From positions 310,001 through 374,000 of the forward strand of contig NZ_JAUCES010000005.1 in assembly GCF_030348825.1 (NCBI RefSeq): DNA of 64,000 nt, written 5' to 3'. The notes below the pieces were generated by a model that was not told the origin of the DNA, did no database searches, and saw nothing but the letters and a program-made list of their open reading frames with translations. Position 1 is the first letter of the stretch. Every line of letters begins with the position of its first letter. Made by a program: the position numbers and the translations under genes. The stretch comes from Fictibacillus sp. b24. Lineage in GTDB: Bacteria; Bacillota; Bacilli; Bacillales; Fictibacillaceae. This document shows positions 9,627 to 18,648 of the stretch, in pieces.

Positions 9627-10493
9627 ATGATTACAAAAGTTCATGAAGCCCTCGCGTGGGCTTCTTCTTTTTTAGCTGAAAACGGACGCGAAGGGTTTGC
9701 GGCAGAGATTTTAATGAGGCATGTATTGGGCGATGTCAACCGAACAGAGATGCTGATGCGTCTTCACGATGTGATGGATGAGGATGAGTACGCTGAGTTG
9801 AGAGCAGCAGTCAAGCGCCATGTTGACGGAGAACCTGTTCAGTACATTACGGGTAAGGAAGAGTTTTACGGTCGAACGTTTTCGGTGAACGAAGAAGTCT
9901 TAATTCCGCGTCCCGAAACAGAAGAACTGGTCGAGCATATGCTAACGCTTATTTCTAACCATTTTGGAGATGGCGCGGCTGTTTCTGTTGCAGATATTGG
10001 CACAGGAAGCGGTGCGATTTCGATTTCGTTGGCTCTTGAAAACGAGCGATTGGATGTATATACGGTTGATATTGCAGAGGAGTCGATAGAGGTGGCGAAG
10101 GGTAACGCCAATCGGCTTGGTGCAAAGGTTACATTCTTGCACGGTGATCTGTTGCAGCCTTTTATCGAACAGGGTAAGAAGCTGGATGTAGTCGTTTCAA
10201 ACCCGCCATATATCCCTGATCATGAGATAGCAGTCCTCGAAACCATCGTAAAAGACCGTGAGCCGATGAGAGCATTAAGCGGCGGGGAAGACGGATATGT
10301 TTTCTACAGAAGGTTTATGGAAGAACTGCCTCTCGTCTTGAATGAAAAGGCGATTGTTGGCTTTGAAGTTGGAGCAGGGCAGGGCGAGACGGTTGCAGAT
10401 ATGCTGCGTGAGACGTTCCCTAGTGCTGAAGTTTATGTGAAAGAAGACATCAGCGGCAAGGATCGTATGGTATTCGCTCTTCTTGGGAAATAA
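9627..10493 (+). CDS. prmC: Release factor glutamine methyltransferase
   Basis: 288-aa SAM-dependent methyltransferase that methylates the GGQ glutamine of release factors. SAM motif I DIGTGSGAISI and the catalytic NPPYIP motif are intact, with an N-terminal helical domain (about 1-75). ATG 9627 is chosen because AGGCGG (9612-9617) suits it; an ATG at 9618 overlapping prfA by 8 nt is the alternative. Translationally coupled to prfA. Confidence 0.95.
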   Translation: MITKVHEALAWASSFLAENGREGFAAEILMRHVLGDVNRTEMLMRLHDVMDEDEYAELRAAVKRHVDGEPVQYITGKEEFYGRTFSVNEEVLIPRPETEELVEHMLTLISNHFGDGAAVSVADIGTGSGAISISLALENERLDVYTVDIAEESIEVAKGNANRLGAKVTFLHGDLLQPFIEQGKKLDVVVSNPPYIPDHEIAVLETIVKDREPMRALSGGEDGYVFYRRFMEELPLVLNEKAIVGFEVGAGQGETVADMLRETFPSAEVYVKEDISGKDRMVFALLGK

Positions 10494-10502
10494 CGTGGGA
10501 AA

Positions 10503-10529
10503 TGGGGTCTGACCCCGGGTCAGACCCCA
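10503..10529. repeat. GGGGTC-type palindrome
   Basis: 13-bp arms (10503-10515 / 10517-10529) around one base, built from GGGGTCTGACCC and its complement. It carries the same GGGGTCAGACCCC word as the inverted repeat at 3724-3774. No T-tract, so not itself a convincing terminator. Confidence 0.6.
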
Positions 10530-10551
10530 AACAATTTACACACAATTCAAA

Positions 10552-10593
10552 TCTCAAAAAGAAGAGGCCCACCTTGGCCTCTTCTTTTTGAGA
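10552..10593. terminator. Bidirectional terminator between prmC and rbsB
   Basis: Perfect 18-bp stem 10552-10569 / 10576-10593 with loop CACCTT; arms AGAAGAGGCC/GGCCTCTTCT flanked by A- and T-runs, able to stop transcription from both sides. Confidence 0.9.
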
Positions 10594-10636
10594 TATTTAT
10601 TACTTCTTTTATTACTTCTTTTGTTACTTCGCCATC

Positions 10637-11554
10637 TTATTCCTTCACCATCAACTTAAGCGGTGCGGCAATCTTCTTTTCTACTTTTTTTCCAGCTAGT
10701 ACGTCTGATGCGGCTTTTACAGCGAGTTCACCGATCAGCGCAGGCTGTTGAGCGACTGTTGCTGCTAGTTTGCCTTCTTTTACAGCGTTTACCGCATCAT
10801 CATTTCCGTCAAACCCAACGACGAGCACATCGCGGCCAGAGCTGTTGATTGCTTGCAAAGCACCTAATGCCATCTCATCGTTGTGTGCGAAGACTGCTTT
10901 GATGTCTGGATTTCCTTGAAGGACGTTCTCCATAACGTTCAATCCTTTTGTTCGGTCAAAGTCGGCTGATTGTTTGGCAGCGACATCTAGCTTTTGATCA
11001 GCCACGTTATGGAATCCTTTACCACGCTCACGTGTAGCGGAAGCACCAGGTACACCTTCTAGTTCAGCGACTTTTGCGCCTTCACCAAGCTGTTCGACGA
11101 TAAAGTCAGCTGCCATTTGGCCGCCTTTTACGTTATCAGAAGCAACAAGTGTTGCTACATCTCCTTTATCTGTTGAGCGGTCGAGCGTTACAACAGGAAC
11201 ATCCATGTTGTTTGCAGATTGAACGGCAGTTGAGATGGCTGCTGAATCTGTAGGATTGATCAATAGGGCATCAATTCCTTGCTGCAATAGATCTTCAACA
11301 TCGTTTACTTGTTTAGCAGAGTCATTCTGTGCATCCACGACAACTACTTCTGCACCTTGTTTCTTTGCTTCCTCAATAACGCCATTTTTCATTGAAACGA
11401 AGAATGGATTGTTTAGCGTTGAAACGGATAAACCAATCTTAATTTTTTCTCCATCACCTTTTTTGGCTGGCTTCGCCCATGAAGGGGGCTCTAATGAACA
11501 TGCTCCTAATAAGAAGATTGATAGAGACATCATAATTAATAAAGCTTTTTTCAT
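10637..11554 (-). CDS. rbsB: Ribose ABC transporter, substrate-binding lipoprotein
   Basis: 305-aa extracellular solute receptor anchored as a lipoprotein: signal peptide with lipobox LLGAC, Cys19. Periplasmic-binding-protein type I fold with VSTLNNPFF near the start of the mature part and NDEMALGALQAI and VGFDG blocks typical of ribose binders. ATG 11554 follows AGGAGGG (within 11562-11569). Last gene of the rbsRKDACB operon; delivers ribose to RbsC/RbsA. Ends at the shared terminator with prmC. Confidence 0.95.
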   Translation of the reverse strand: MKKALLIMMSLSIFLLGACSLEPPSWAKPAKKGDGEKIKIGLSVSTLNNPFFVSMKNGVIEEAKKQGAEVVVVDAQNDSAKQVNDVEDLLQQGIDALLINPTDSAAISTAVQSANNMDVPVVTLDRSTDKGDVATLVASDNVKGGQMAADFIVEQLGEGAKVAELEGVPGASATRERGKGFHNVADQKLDVAAKQSADFDRTKGLNVMENVLQGNPDIKAVFAHNDEMALGALQAINSSGRDVLVVGFDGNDDAVNAVKEGKLAATVAQQPALIGELAVKAASDVLAGKKVEKKIAAPLKLMVKE

Positions 11555-11567
11555 AATTTGAACCCTC

Positions 11568-12521
11568 CTATGCTGCTTTTTTACGATCAATTAATACGGC
11601 GATCAGGATAACGACACCTTTTACGACCATTTGGAAGAATGAAGATACACCTAGCAAGTTCAGACCGTTGTTCAGCGTTCCGATAATCAAGGCACCAATC
11701 AAAGTTCCAACAATCAAACCGCGTCCGCCTGATAAACTTGTGCCGCCTAGAACGACCGCAGCGATCGCATCTAACTCATAAGACGTTCCGGCAGTTGGCT
11801 GTGCAGAGTTCAAACGCGATGTTAGAATCGCACCCGCTAATGCCGCAAGAAGTCCAGCTAGGGAATAGATCATCACTTTTACTTTTGTAACTTTAATACC
11901 TGAAATGATAGCGGCTTTCTCGTTTCCGCCGATCGCATATGTTTTACGTCCGAACGGAGTCTTGTGAAGGATCACCCAAAACAATGCGAAAGAAAGCATC
12001 ATCGTAATCGCTGGGACAGGAATACCTAAGAAATACCCTCGTCCGAAAAGCTGAAATAAATAGTTCTCTCCAAGACCTGTAATCGGGTTACCGTCTGTAT
12101 ATACCAATGTTAATCCACGGAAAATCGTCATAGTTGCAAGTGTTGCGATAAAAGGAGCCATTTTTCCTTTTGTGATCAATAGGCCGTTAATCGCGCCCAT
12201 AACAGCTCCAAGCAAACATCCGATTAAGATGGCAAGCATCGGATCCATCCCAGATACGATCATGCCAGCCATCAACGCACTGGAAAGCGCTAGAATCGCA
12301 CCGACGGATAAGTCGATACCGCCTGTTAAAATAACGAATGTCATACCGAAAGCAATAAGTGCATTAATCGCCACTTGGCGCAGCAAGTTTAATAAGTTTA
12401 GTGGTTCTAGGAAACTTGGGTTCAGGACCGATACAATAACGACAAGGATGATCAGGCCTAAGAATGGTCCAAGCTTTTGCGTGATATTATCTACATGATT
12501 CACTTTTGTAGGTGTTTTCAT
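11568..12521 (-). CDS. rbsC: Ribose ABC transporter, permease
   Basis: 317-aa polytopic membrane protein, about 8-10 hydrophobic helices, with the family motif GGIDLSVGAI and GGTSLSGGRG near the C-terminus. ATG 12521 follows GGGAGGAC and begins 1 nt after the rbsA stop, implying translational coupling. Forms the translocation pore with RbsA. Confidence 0.95.
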   Translation of the reverse strand: MKTPTKVNHVDNITQKLGPFLGLIILVVIVSVLNPSFLEPLNLLNLLRQVAINALIAFGMTFVILTGGIDLSVGAILALSSALMAGMIVSGMDPMLAILIGCLLGAVMGAINGLLITKGKMAPFIATLATMTIFRGLTLVYTDGNPITGLGENYLFQLFGRGYFLGIPVPAITMMLSFALFWVILHKTPFGRKTYAIGGNEKAAIISGIKVTKVKVMIYSLAGLLAALAGAILTSRLNSAQPTAGTSYELDAIAAVVLGGTSLSGGRGLIVGTLIGALIIGTLNNGLNLLGVSSFFQMVVKGVVILIAVLIDRKKAA

Positions 12522-12522
12522 A

Positions 12523-14004
12523 TTACTGTCCTCCCGTTGCATATGTCATAATCTTTTCTTGTGTGGCTTCATTCTTCGGAAGCTCACCATTGATTCTTCC
12601 TTCGTGAACGACCAGGATCCGGTCGCTCATACCAAGAACTTCTGGCAGTTCGGACGAAACCATGATGATGGCTACACCACGATCGGTAAGCTCATTCATC
12701 AGCTGATAGATTTCACGTTTTGCACCAACATCGACACCTCTTGTCGGTTCGTCCAAAATTAATACTCTCGGACCGATTCCGACCCATTTAGCGATAACGA
12801 CTTTTTGCTGGTTACCACCTGATAAATTCTTTGCGTAGGTTTCACCAGATTCTGTTTTGATTTGAAGACGTTTAATCAGCATATCTACAAAATCTGTTTC
12901 CGTTTTATAGTCTATAACGCCATTTTTCGAAAAGCTCGTTAAGTTCGGCAGCGCCATGTTTTCACGTATCGAGAAATCCAGTACCAATCCTTCATTCTTC
13001 CGGTCTTCTGTAATAAAACCGATTCCGCGTTTCACCGCCTCAAACGGATTTTTGATCGATACCTTTTGCCCGTTGATCCAAATCTCGCCAGAATCCAGCT
13101 TATCAAGGCCAAACAACGCTCGCATGATCTCTGTTCGGCCAGCTCCCATGAGTCCAGCCACTCCGACAATTTCACCAGATTTTACTGAAAAATTCACATT
13201 ATCAAAAACACCTTGTCTCGTGGCATTCTTGACTTCTAAAATCGTCTCGCCTATGTTCGGATTGCGCTCTGGATAACGGTCTGTCAGTTCACGGCCAACC
13301 ATTTTTCGAACGACTTCATCAAAGTTGGTCTCTGAGACCGTTTGTGTATCAACCGTTTTACCATCGCGCATGACCGTGATTCGGTCGCAAATCGCGAAAA
13401 TCTCTTCCATCCGGTGAGAAATATAAACGATCGACACGCCTTCTTTCCGAAGTGCGTTGATTACAGTAAATAACTTTTCAATCTCACGCTCTGTAAGGGC
13501 AGCAGTGGGCTCGTCCATGATAATCACTTTTGCATTTGTCATGAGAGCCTTTGCGATTTCAATCATTTGCTGCTCACCGACCGAGCAGAGGCCGGCTTCT
13601 TTATCGAGCGGGATCGTGACAGCCAGCTTTTCAAATTGCTTTTTTGCCAGCGTTTTCATTTCTTTTGATTTTAAAAGGCCGAACGGTGATCGTAATTCTT
13701 TTCCGATAAACAGGTTATCAAGCACCGTCATGTCAGGCCATACGTTAAGCTCTTGGTGGATAAACGCAATACCGTGCTTTTCAGCTTCTTTCGGATTATC
13801 AAAATAGCGTTCTTCACCATCTATAACAATCTTTCCAGAATCCCGTTTGTGAAGACCAGTCAGAATGTTCATCATTGTTGATTTTCCTGCGCCATTTTCA
13901 CCCATAAGGGCATGAACTTCGCCTTCTTGCAGATCAAAGTGAACGCCGGTTAATACTTGGTTGGCACCAAATGCCTTATAGATCTCGTTCATTTGAATAT
14001 GCAT
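12523..14004 (-). CDS. rbsA: Ribose ABC transporter, double ATP-binding protein
   Basis: 493 aa, same length as recalled for B. subtilis RbsA. Two tandem ABC domains: the first with Walker A GENGAGKS at 35-42, the second with the intact signature [14 protein letters not shown] and Walker [13 protein letters not shown]. The second P-loop (GLMGAGRTE) is the degenerate form normal for sugar importers. ATG 14004 is chosen because AGAGGTGA lies upstream; a GTG at 14013 overlaps that site. Confidence 0.95.
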   Translation of the reverse strand: MHIQMNEIYKAFGANQVLTGVHFDLQEGEVHALMGENGAGKSTMMNILTGLHKRDSGKIVIDGEERYFDNPKEAEKHGIAFIHQELNVWPDMTVLDNLFIGKELRSPFGLLKSKEMKTLAKKQFEKLAVTIPLDKEAGLCSVGEQQMIEIAKALMTNAKVIIMDEPTAALTEREIEKLFTVINALRKEGVSIVYISHRMEEIFAICDRITVMRDGKTVDTQTVSETNFDEVVRKMVGRELTDRYPERNPNIGETILEVKNATRQGVFDNVNFSVKSGEIVGVAGLMGAGRTEIMRALFGLDKLDSGEIWINGQKVSIKNPFEAVKRGIGFITEDRKNEGLVLDFSIRENMALPNLTSFSKNGVIDYKTETDFVDMLIKRLQIKTESGETYAKNLSGGNQQKVVIAKWVGIGPRVLILDEPTRGVDVGAKREIYQLMNELTDRGVAIIMVSSELPEVLGMSDRILVVHEGRINGELPKNEATQEKIMTYATGGQ

Positions 14005-14019
14005 CACAATCACCTCTTT

Positions 14020-14415
14020 CTAGAAGATTACACCTGCTTGTAAAATACAGTTTGCGTAAGGTGTGACTTCACCTGTGCGAATCACCACTTTTGCATGCTT
14101 TGTTCTTTCTTTAAAATCTTCATGCGATAAAAATTCAATTTCTGTATCTGAAAAATTCTTCTTCATAAATTGAAGCGTTTTTTCGTTGTTTTCTTGTATT
14201 TCACTCGCTAAAATCACGTTTTCGACAACCATATCGTCATTTACTGCCTGAACAACCTCTGCAAAACTCGGGACGCCGATTGTTAAAGCGAGATCGATCC
14301 GCGGAACATCACTTGGAATCGGAAGCCCTGCATCAGCAATCACGATAAGATCGGTATGACCAAGGTCACTTAGTACTTTTGAGATATGACTGTTCAACAT
14401 TCCTTGTCGCTTCAT
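14020..14415 (-). CDS. rbsD: D-ribose pyranase
   Basis: 131-aa RbsD/FucU family protein that interconverts the beta-pyranose and beta-furanose forms of ribose so that RbsK can use the sugar. Conserved HISKVLSDLGHTD with the catalytic His and ADAGLPIP. Its ATG overlaps the rbsK stop by 4 nt (ATGA coupling). Confidence 0.95.
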   Translation of the reverse strand: MKRQGMLNSHISKVLSDLGHTDLIVIADAGLPIPSDVPRIDLALTIGVPSFAEVVQAVNDDMVVENVILASEIQENNEKTLQFMKKNFSDTEIEFLSHEDFKERTKHAKVVIRTGEVTPYANCILQAGVIF

Positions 14416-15290
14416 AACGTTTCCTCCACTTCTTTTCTCAGTGGCATTCCGCCTTGTGCCCCAAACTTCGTAACCGATAGGGAAGCTGCTCGGTTAGCAA
14501 ATCGAAGGCTGTTGCAGATGCTTTTACCTTCTGCTAATGCTACAGCTAGTGCGGCGTTGAACGTATCACCTGCACCTGTCGTGTCGACTGCTTCAACTGG
14601 ATAAGAGGGAACGAGCACCTCTTTTTCACCATCATGATACCGAACGCCATCTTTACCCTCTGTAATAAAAACTTTGTTTGGATATTGCTTTAATGCCTCT
14701 TCTGTCGATAAACCATTAAACAATACCGCCGCTTCATGTTCATTTGGTGTGATGTAGCTCGCTTTGTCTATCACATTTTGCGAAAGCGGGCGAGCGGGTG
14801 CCGGGTTCAACAGCAGTGAAACATCGTGCTCTTTACAAACTTCACTCACGTATTCAACCGTTTCTTCTGGAATCTCTTGCTGAATGAGCACCATATCAGC
14901 TTCTTTAATAAGATCCAGTGACTTTTTCACATATTGAGGTGACACATGATCATTCGCGCCTTTTACAACGACGATGCTGTTGTCACCTTCAGCTAAAATG
15001 ATATGAGCCGTACCGCTTTCAGTATCTGTAACCGGTTCCACATTGGTTACATTAACATCATTTTGTTTAAAATTTTCTAAAATGCTAGCTCCATAATGAT
15101 CATCGCCTACACATCCGATCATGGTTACGTCTGCGCCTAGACGAGCAGCTGCGACAGCCTGGTTTGCACCTTTTCCTCCGGGTACGGTTTTAAACGAGCT
15201 GCCTAAAACTGTTTCTCCTGCTCCAGGACGCTTATCCGATGTAACAACTAAATCCATTGAAGAACTGCCAATAACCACAATCTTAACCAT
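14412..15290 (-). CDS. rbsK: Ribokinase
   Basis: 292-aa PfkB-family kinase making ribose-5-phosphate. Ribose-binding GGKGANQA near the N-terminus and the anion hole/catalytic base motif DTTGAGDTFNAAL near the C-terminus. ATG 15290 overlaps the end of rbsR by 8 nt and has AAAGGTTGA upstream. RpiB, encoded at 23.6 kb, can convert the product to ribulose-5-phosphate. Confidence 0.96.
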   Translation of the reverse strand: MVKIVVIGSSSMDLVVTSDKRPGAGETVLGSSFKTVPGGKGANQAVAAARLGADVTMIGCVGDDHYGASILENFKQNDVNVTNVEPVTDTESGTAHIILAEGDNSIVVVKGANDHVSPQYVKKSLDLIKEADMVLIQQEIPEETVEYVSEVCKEHDVSLLLNPAPARPLSQNVIDKASYITPNEHEAAVLFNGLSTEEALKQYPNKVFITEGKDGVRYHDGEKEVLVPSYPVEAVDTTGAGDTFNAALAVALAEGKSICNSLRFANRAASLSVTKFGAQGGMPLRKEVEETL

Positions 15291-16272
15291 TTGTATCAAC
15301 CTTTCTTGTTGTGTTTCGATCTATAAACGAAACAGGCATCTGAATATGCTGTTGTTCGAATTTTTCTTTGTTAATGATTTTAACTAGAAGCTGTGCCGCT
15401 TCTTTTCCCATTTCATAAGCCGGCTGGCGAATGGTGGATAGAGAAGGGAACAGCAAGCTGCTTTGCGGAATATCGTCAAAACCGATAATCTGCAGATCCT
15501 CTGGAATCGATTTTCCGAGTCGAAGCGCTTCATGTAAAACGGCTGTTGCCACGATATCATTGCTCGCTAGCACTCCATCTGTATCAGGATATGTCGCAAA
15601 CAGTTCCTTTGCCCATTTCTCCGCGTCTTCAAATGCGAACGAAGTCGTCGTCATCACATGAAAATCAACGGTTGATTGACTTAACGCTTCTAACGCCCCT
15701 TGAAAACGGTCTTGAGCGGGCTGGATGTGAGCCGGACCTTTTAAAAGAGTGATCCGCTTGCTTCCTCTTTTTACGATTTCGTCTGCTGCTATTCTGCCGC
15801 CTTCTTTTCCATCTGCATACACCGACGGATAATCGTTCGATGTTCGGTCTAGAAAAACAACAGGAATAGACAGATCTTTATAGTTTGTTTTTGTTTTATT
15901 ATTCGTAGCGGAGATGATTCCGACGACATTGTTTTGAATAAATGTGTTCAGATAATCCATCTCTTTTTCATCATTCTCATCACTGTTTCCAAACAATAAG
16001 CGGTAGCCGCCTTTTTGCATTTCGTCCTCAACACCTCTTGCAAGTTGCGGGAAGAACGGGTTCGTTATGTCTGGGAGCAACAGTCCGATCAGCTTTGATT
16101 TCTTTTTAAAAAGGGAACGGGCTACTTCATTAGGGCTGTACTTTAACTCTGCAACGGCAGCCATTACTTTTTTGCGTGTATCTTCGTGCACGTATCCTGT
16201 TTCATTCAAAACACGAGATACAGTCGCGACTGATACACCTGATTTCTTTGCAACATCACGAATGGTAACCAA
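15283..16272 (-). CDS. rbsR: LacI-family repressor of the ribose operon
   Basis: 329 aa. N-terminal LacI helix-turn-helix (TIRDVAKKSGVSVATVSRVL) and hinge, then a periplasmic-binding-protein-like sensor domain with FDDIPQS. TTG 16272 is chosen because AGGAGG lies 8 bp upstream; no in-frame ATG fits as well. First gene of the rbs operon; likely represses it until ribose is present. Confidence 0.93.
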   Translation of the reverse strand: MVTIRDVAKKSGVSVATVSRVLNETGYVHEDTRKKVMAAVAELKYSPNEVARSLFKKKSKLIGLLLPDITNPFFPQLARGVEDEMQKGGYRLLFGNSDENDEKEMDYLNTFIQNNVVGIISATNNKTKTNYKDLSIPVVFLDRTSNDYPSVYADGKEGGRIAADEIVKRGSKRITLLKGPAHIQPAQDRFQGALEALSQSTVDFHVMTTTSFAFEDAEKWAKELFATYPDTDGVLASNDIVATAVLHEALRLGKSIPEDLQIIGFDDIPQSSLLFPSLSTIRQPAYEMGKEAAQLLVKIINKEKFEQQHIQMPVSFIDRNTTRKVDTNG

Positions 16273-16296
16273 TTTTTCGCCTCCTCCCAAAATATA

Positions 16297-16310
16297 TGTA
16301 ACCGTTTACA
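16297..16310. promoter_or_regulatory. cre-like / RbsR operator upstream of rbs operon
   Basis: TGTAACCGTTTACA, read on the minus strand as TGTAAACGGTTACA, matches the catabolite-responsive element consensus (TGNNARCGNWWWCA) and is a near-palindrome typical of LacI-family operators. It lies 25 bp upstream of the rbsR start. CcpA, RbsR or both could bind; B. subtilis rbs is controlled by both. Confidence 0.7.
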
Positions 16311-16381
16311 CATTTAAAATAACATGAATGAAAGCGTTACGCAAGTTGGTAAATGTTTCTTTTGATGTAACGTTGAACGGG

Positions 16382-16522
16382 GTTGATTTCCGCTTCAGGT
16401 TGCTTCGCTTTCCGGGGGGCGTGCGGTGAGCCTCCTAGCGCTATGCGCTGTTAGGAGTCTCACCTGTCCCGCTGATCCCCCAGGAGTCTCGCACCTTCCG
16501 CTCCAATCAACTTGTCAATGAA
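16382..16522 (+). repeat. Dispersed 140-bp repeat, copy 1
   Basis: Begins GTTGATTTCCGCTTCAGG and ends near ATCAACTTGTCAATG, with internal GGTGAGCC...GGAGTCTCACC pairing. Copies 2 and 3 have the same orientation; copies at 33.8 and 53.2 kb are inverted. Similar structured repeats are common in Bacillaceae intergenic DNA. Together with the rbs operator and the spoIIR promoter it accounts for the 409-bp gap. Confidence 0.8.
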
Positions 16523-16621
16523 GAGAAAGAAAAATGAACCTATAGCAATCGTCTTTTGAAAAGTTAACGCTTTTGACTTTCCTTTGTCGAATCACAAAGA
16601 ACGAATTTTACTAGATTACTA

Positions 16622-16651
16622 GTATGAAATTTTTGCGTGGTGTCCAAACTG
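16622..16651 (+). promoter_or_regulatory. Candidate sigma-F promoter of spoIIR
   Basis: GTATG (16622-16626), 15-bp spacer, GTCCAAACTG (16642-16651), close to the forespore sigma-F consensus GYATA-N15-GGNNANANTR. The position, 31 bp before the start codon, fits; spoIIR is sigma-F-dependent in B. subtilis. Confidence 0.5.
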
Positions 16652-16681
16652 TGGTTAGATACGACGGGGGAGGAAAAAACG

Positions 16682-17338
16682 ATGAAAAAACGCAATCATT
16701 TCTTTATTCTTGTTCTTATTTCTTTAGCGGTGATGTTCTTATTTTTTGAAACACAAACAAAAGTGGCAAACGCAACAATGAATGCCTCTGTTAAAATACC
16801 AGATGAGTCGATCAGACTTCGTATATTAGCAAACAGCAACAATGAAGCGGATCAAAAGCTTAAGCGTGAGATCCGAGACGAAGTGAACGAGCAGATCACA
16901 ACTTGGGTTGGCGAGCTATCCAGCATTTCTGAGGCACGTGAAATTATTCGTAAGCAGCTTCCTGCGATTGAAAAAATCGTTCAATCAAAGCTGGATGAAG
17001 CAGGACTGGAAAAGACGTTTTCAGTGGAACTAAACAAGGTCGCTTTTCCTACTAAAATGTATGGCGAGTACATCTATCCGGCAGGTCAATATGAAGCAGT
17101 GTTGATCACGCTTGGAGAAGGCGAAGGGAAGAACTGGTGGTGTGTTCTTTTTCCTCCACTTTGTTTCTTGGATTTTGAAAATGGTGATGCTGTAAAAGAA
17201 AACAAAGACAATAAAGCGGATGTTACGGAAACAGCTTCTGCTGAAGAAACGAATCAAACAGAAGAAATCCAGACTAAATTCTTTGTAGTAGAACTGTTCC
17301 ATAGCCTTGTTAGTGCTGTAGGCTCCTTATTCTCTTAA
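16682..17338 (+). CDS. spoIIR: Stage II sporulation protein R
   Basis: 218-aa secreted signalling protein, made in the forespore and needed to trigger SpoIIGA processing of pro-sigma-E in the mother cell. N-terminal signal/anchor segment (about 8-28), then the SpoIIR domain with IRLRILANSNNEADQKLKR, YGEYIYPAGQYEAV and the family hallmark NWWCVLFPPLCF. ATG 16682 follows GGGGGAGG. The C-terminal linker is acidic and ends in a short hydrophobic stretch. Followed by a terminator. Confidence 0.95.
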   Translation: MKKRNHFFILVLISLAVMFLFFETQTKVANATMNASVKIPDESIRLRILANSNNEADQKLKREIRDEVNEQITTWVGELSSISEAREIIRKQLPAIEKIVQSKLDEAGLEKTFSVELNKVAFPTKMYGEYIYPAGQYEAVLITLGEGEGKNWWCVLFPPLCFLDFENGDAVKENKDNKADVTETASAEETNQTEEIQTKFFVVELFHSLVSAVGSLFS

Positions 17339-17380
17339 AATGTGCATAAGTTCCTCCCTATTTTCATAGATTATAGAAAA

Positions 17381-17419
17381 TGAAGAAGGTAACCGAATGG
17401 TGGTTAGCCTTCTTTTTTA
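17381..17419 (+). terminator. Intrinsic terminator after spoIIR
   Basis: GAAGAAGGTAACC (17382-17394) pairs with GGTTAGCCTTCTTC-like sequence at 17402-17414 with one bulge; TTTTTT follows. Confidence 0.85.
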
Positions 17420-17458
17420 AACCCAATGTTTTCGTATTCGTTGGAGTCCTTGGGGGCA

Positions 17459-17597
17459 GTTGATTTCCGCTCCAGGTTGCTCGCTTTCCACGGGGCGTAC
17501 GGTGAGCCTCCTGCCGCTTTGCGCCATTAGAAGTCTCCACCTGGCCACTCGTCCCGTAGGAGTCTCGCACCTTGCGCTCCTATCAACTTGTCACTGA
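17459..17597 (+). repeat. Dispersed 140-bp repeat, copy 2
   Basis: GTTGATTTCCGCTCCAGG at the left and GCGCTCCTATCAACTTGTC at the right; ends form partial inverted repeats (GTTGAT / ATCAAC). Fills most of the spoIIR-ywlB gap. Minus-strand reading frames here are by-products of the repeat, not genes. Confidence 0.85.
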
Positions 17598-17712
17598 AGA
17601 AAAACAATAAAACATTCAAAAGCACCGCCATTTTAGAAAAACAGTCTAATAAAAAGATGAGGAAATACAGCTAAATCGAAGCTAAAACTATAAGGAATAG
17701 GGGAGTTACGTT

Positions 17713-18153
17713 ATGACCATTATTTTAAGACAGGCCATGCAGCACGAGGCAAAAGATTTATTGCAGCTCGTCGGTAAAGCTGGGCTTCAATCTGAGGGGA
17801 TCAAGGACAGCATTGAAAACTATCTCGTTGTTGTGAATGATGCAGGAGAGACGATTGGAACAGTAGGATTAGAGCGCATTGGTAATGATGGTTTGCTGCG
17901 TTCTTTTGTGCTGAAACAGAAATATTCGTCTGAAACGCTTCTCCTTAAACTCATTGATAAAATTTTGGTATACTCAAAGGATAAGGGAGTAGAAACTCTT
18001 TATTTGCTTACAAAAGCTGTACACATGTTTGAAGCACTTTCTTTTAAGATCATTCCAAAAGATAAAGTGCCTCCACACATTGAAAGTGCAGATCATGTTA
18101 AAAATAATGCATCATCAGGAGCAGAACTTTTAGCGTATGCATTGGATTCCTAG
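17713..18153 (+). CDS. ywlB: GNAT-family N-acetyltransferase YwlB
   Basis: 146-aa acetyltransferase-fold protein. GNAT signs: an opening ILRQAMQHEAKDLLQLV helix, the central strand ETIGTVGLERIG, and a modest acetyl-CoA-loop region. Substrate unknown. Identification as YwlB rests on synteny between spoIIR and ywlC. GGGGAG-type ribosome site ahead of ATG 17713. DnaA boxes begin 16 bp after the stop. Confidence 0.8.
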   Translation: MTIILRQAMQHEAKDLLQLVGKAGLQSEGIKDSIENYLVVVNDAGETIGTVGLERIGNDGLLRSFVLKQKYSSETLLLKLIDKILVYSKDKGVETLYLLTKAVHMFEALSFKIIPKDKVPPHIESADHVKNNASSGAELLAYALDS

Positions 18154-18168
18154 AGATTTGTCAACAAG

Positions 18169-18648
18169 TTGTCCACAATTAACGACAAATTGTGTATAAC
18201 TCTGTGGATATAAAAGTTTTGCAATTCACCTTTTAATCATAAGGTTGCCTGAGTAGTAGAAAGGATTTATCCCATGAGATCATTCCAAACGGAACGCTGG
18301 GCTGTGGATAAAACAGAACAATCACTAACAAATCATCCACAGGTTATTCAAGCTTCCTTGTGGATAAAAAAGAATGAAGTGATAGCTATACCAACTGAAA
18401 CGGTTTACGGGCTTGCTGGAAATGCGAGAAGCGACGAAGCGATCTCACGCATTTTTGAAGCGAAAGGAAGACCGAGTGATAATCCGCTAATTGTCCACAT
18501 TTCCGACCGATCGCAGTTAGAAGGGCTAGTTTCTTCTATTCCTGCCGCCGCTGAAAAACTAATGGATACGTTTTGGCCTGGACCGTTAACAATCGTGCTG
18601 CCAAAAGGAGAAGATGTGAGCGAAAAGGTAACTGCCGGGTTATCCACA
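18169..18648. promoter_or_regulatory. DnaA-box cluster at ywlB-ywlC
   Basis: Matches to TTATNCACA on either strand. Perfect: 18191-18199, 18303-18311, 18359-18367 and 18640-18648. One mismatch: 18169-18177, 18203-18211, 18333-18341 and 18491-18499. A further perfect box lies at 19062-19070. Six boxes fall within 200 bp across the ywlB-ywlC gap and the start of ywlC. From memory, a DnaA-box cluster at ywlC has been reported in B. subtilis as a negative modulator of replication initiation; the binding itself is inferred here. Confidence 0.75.
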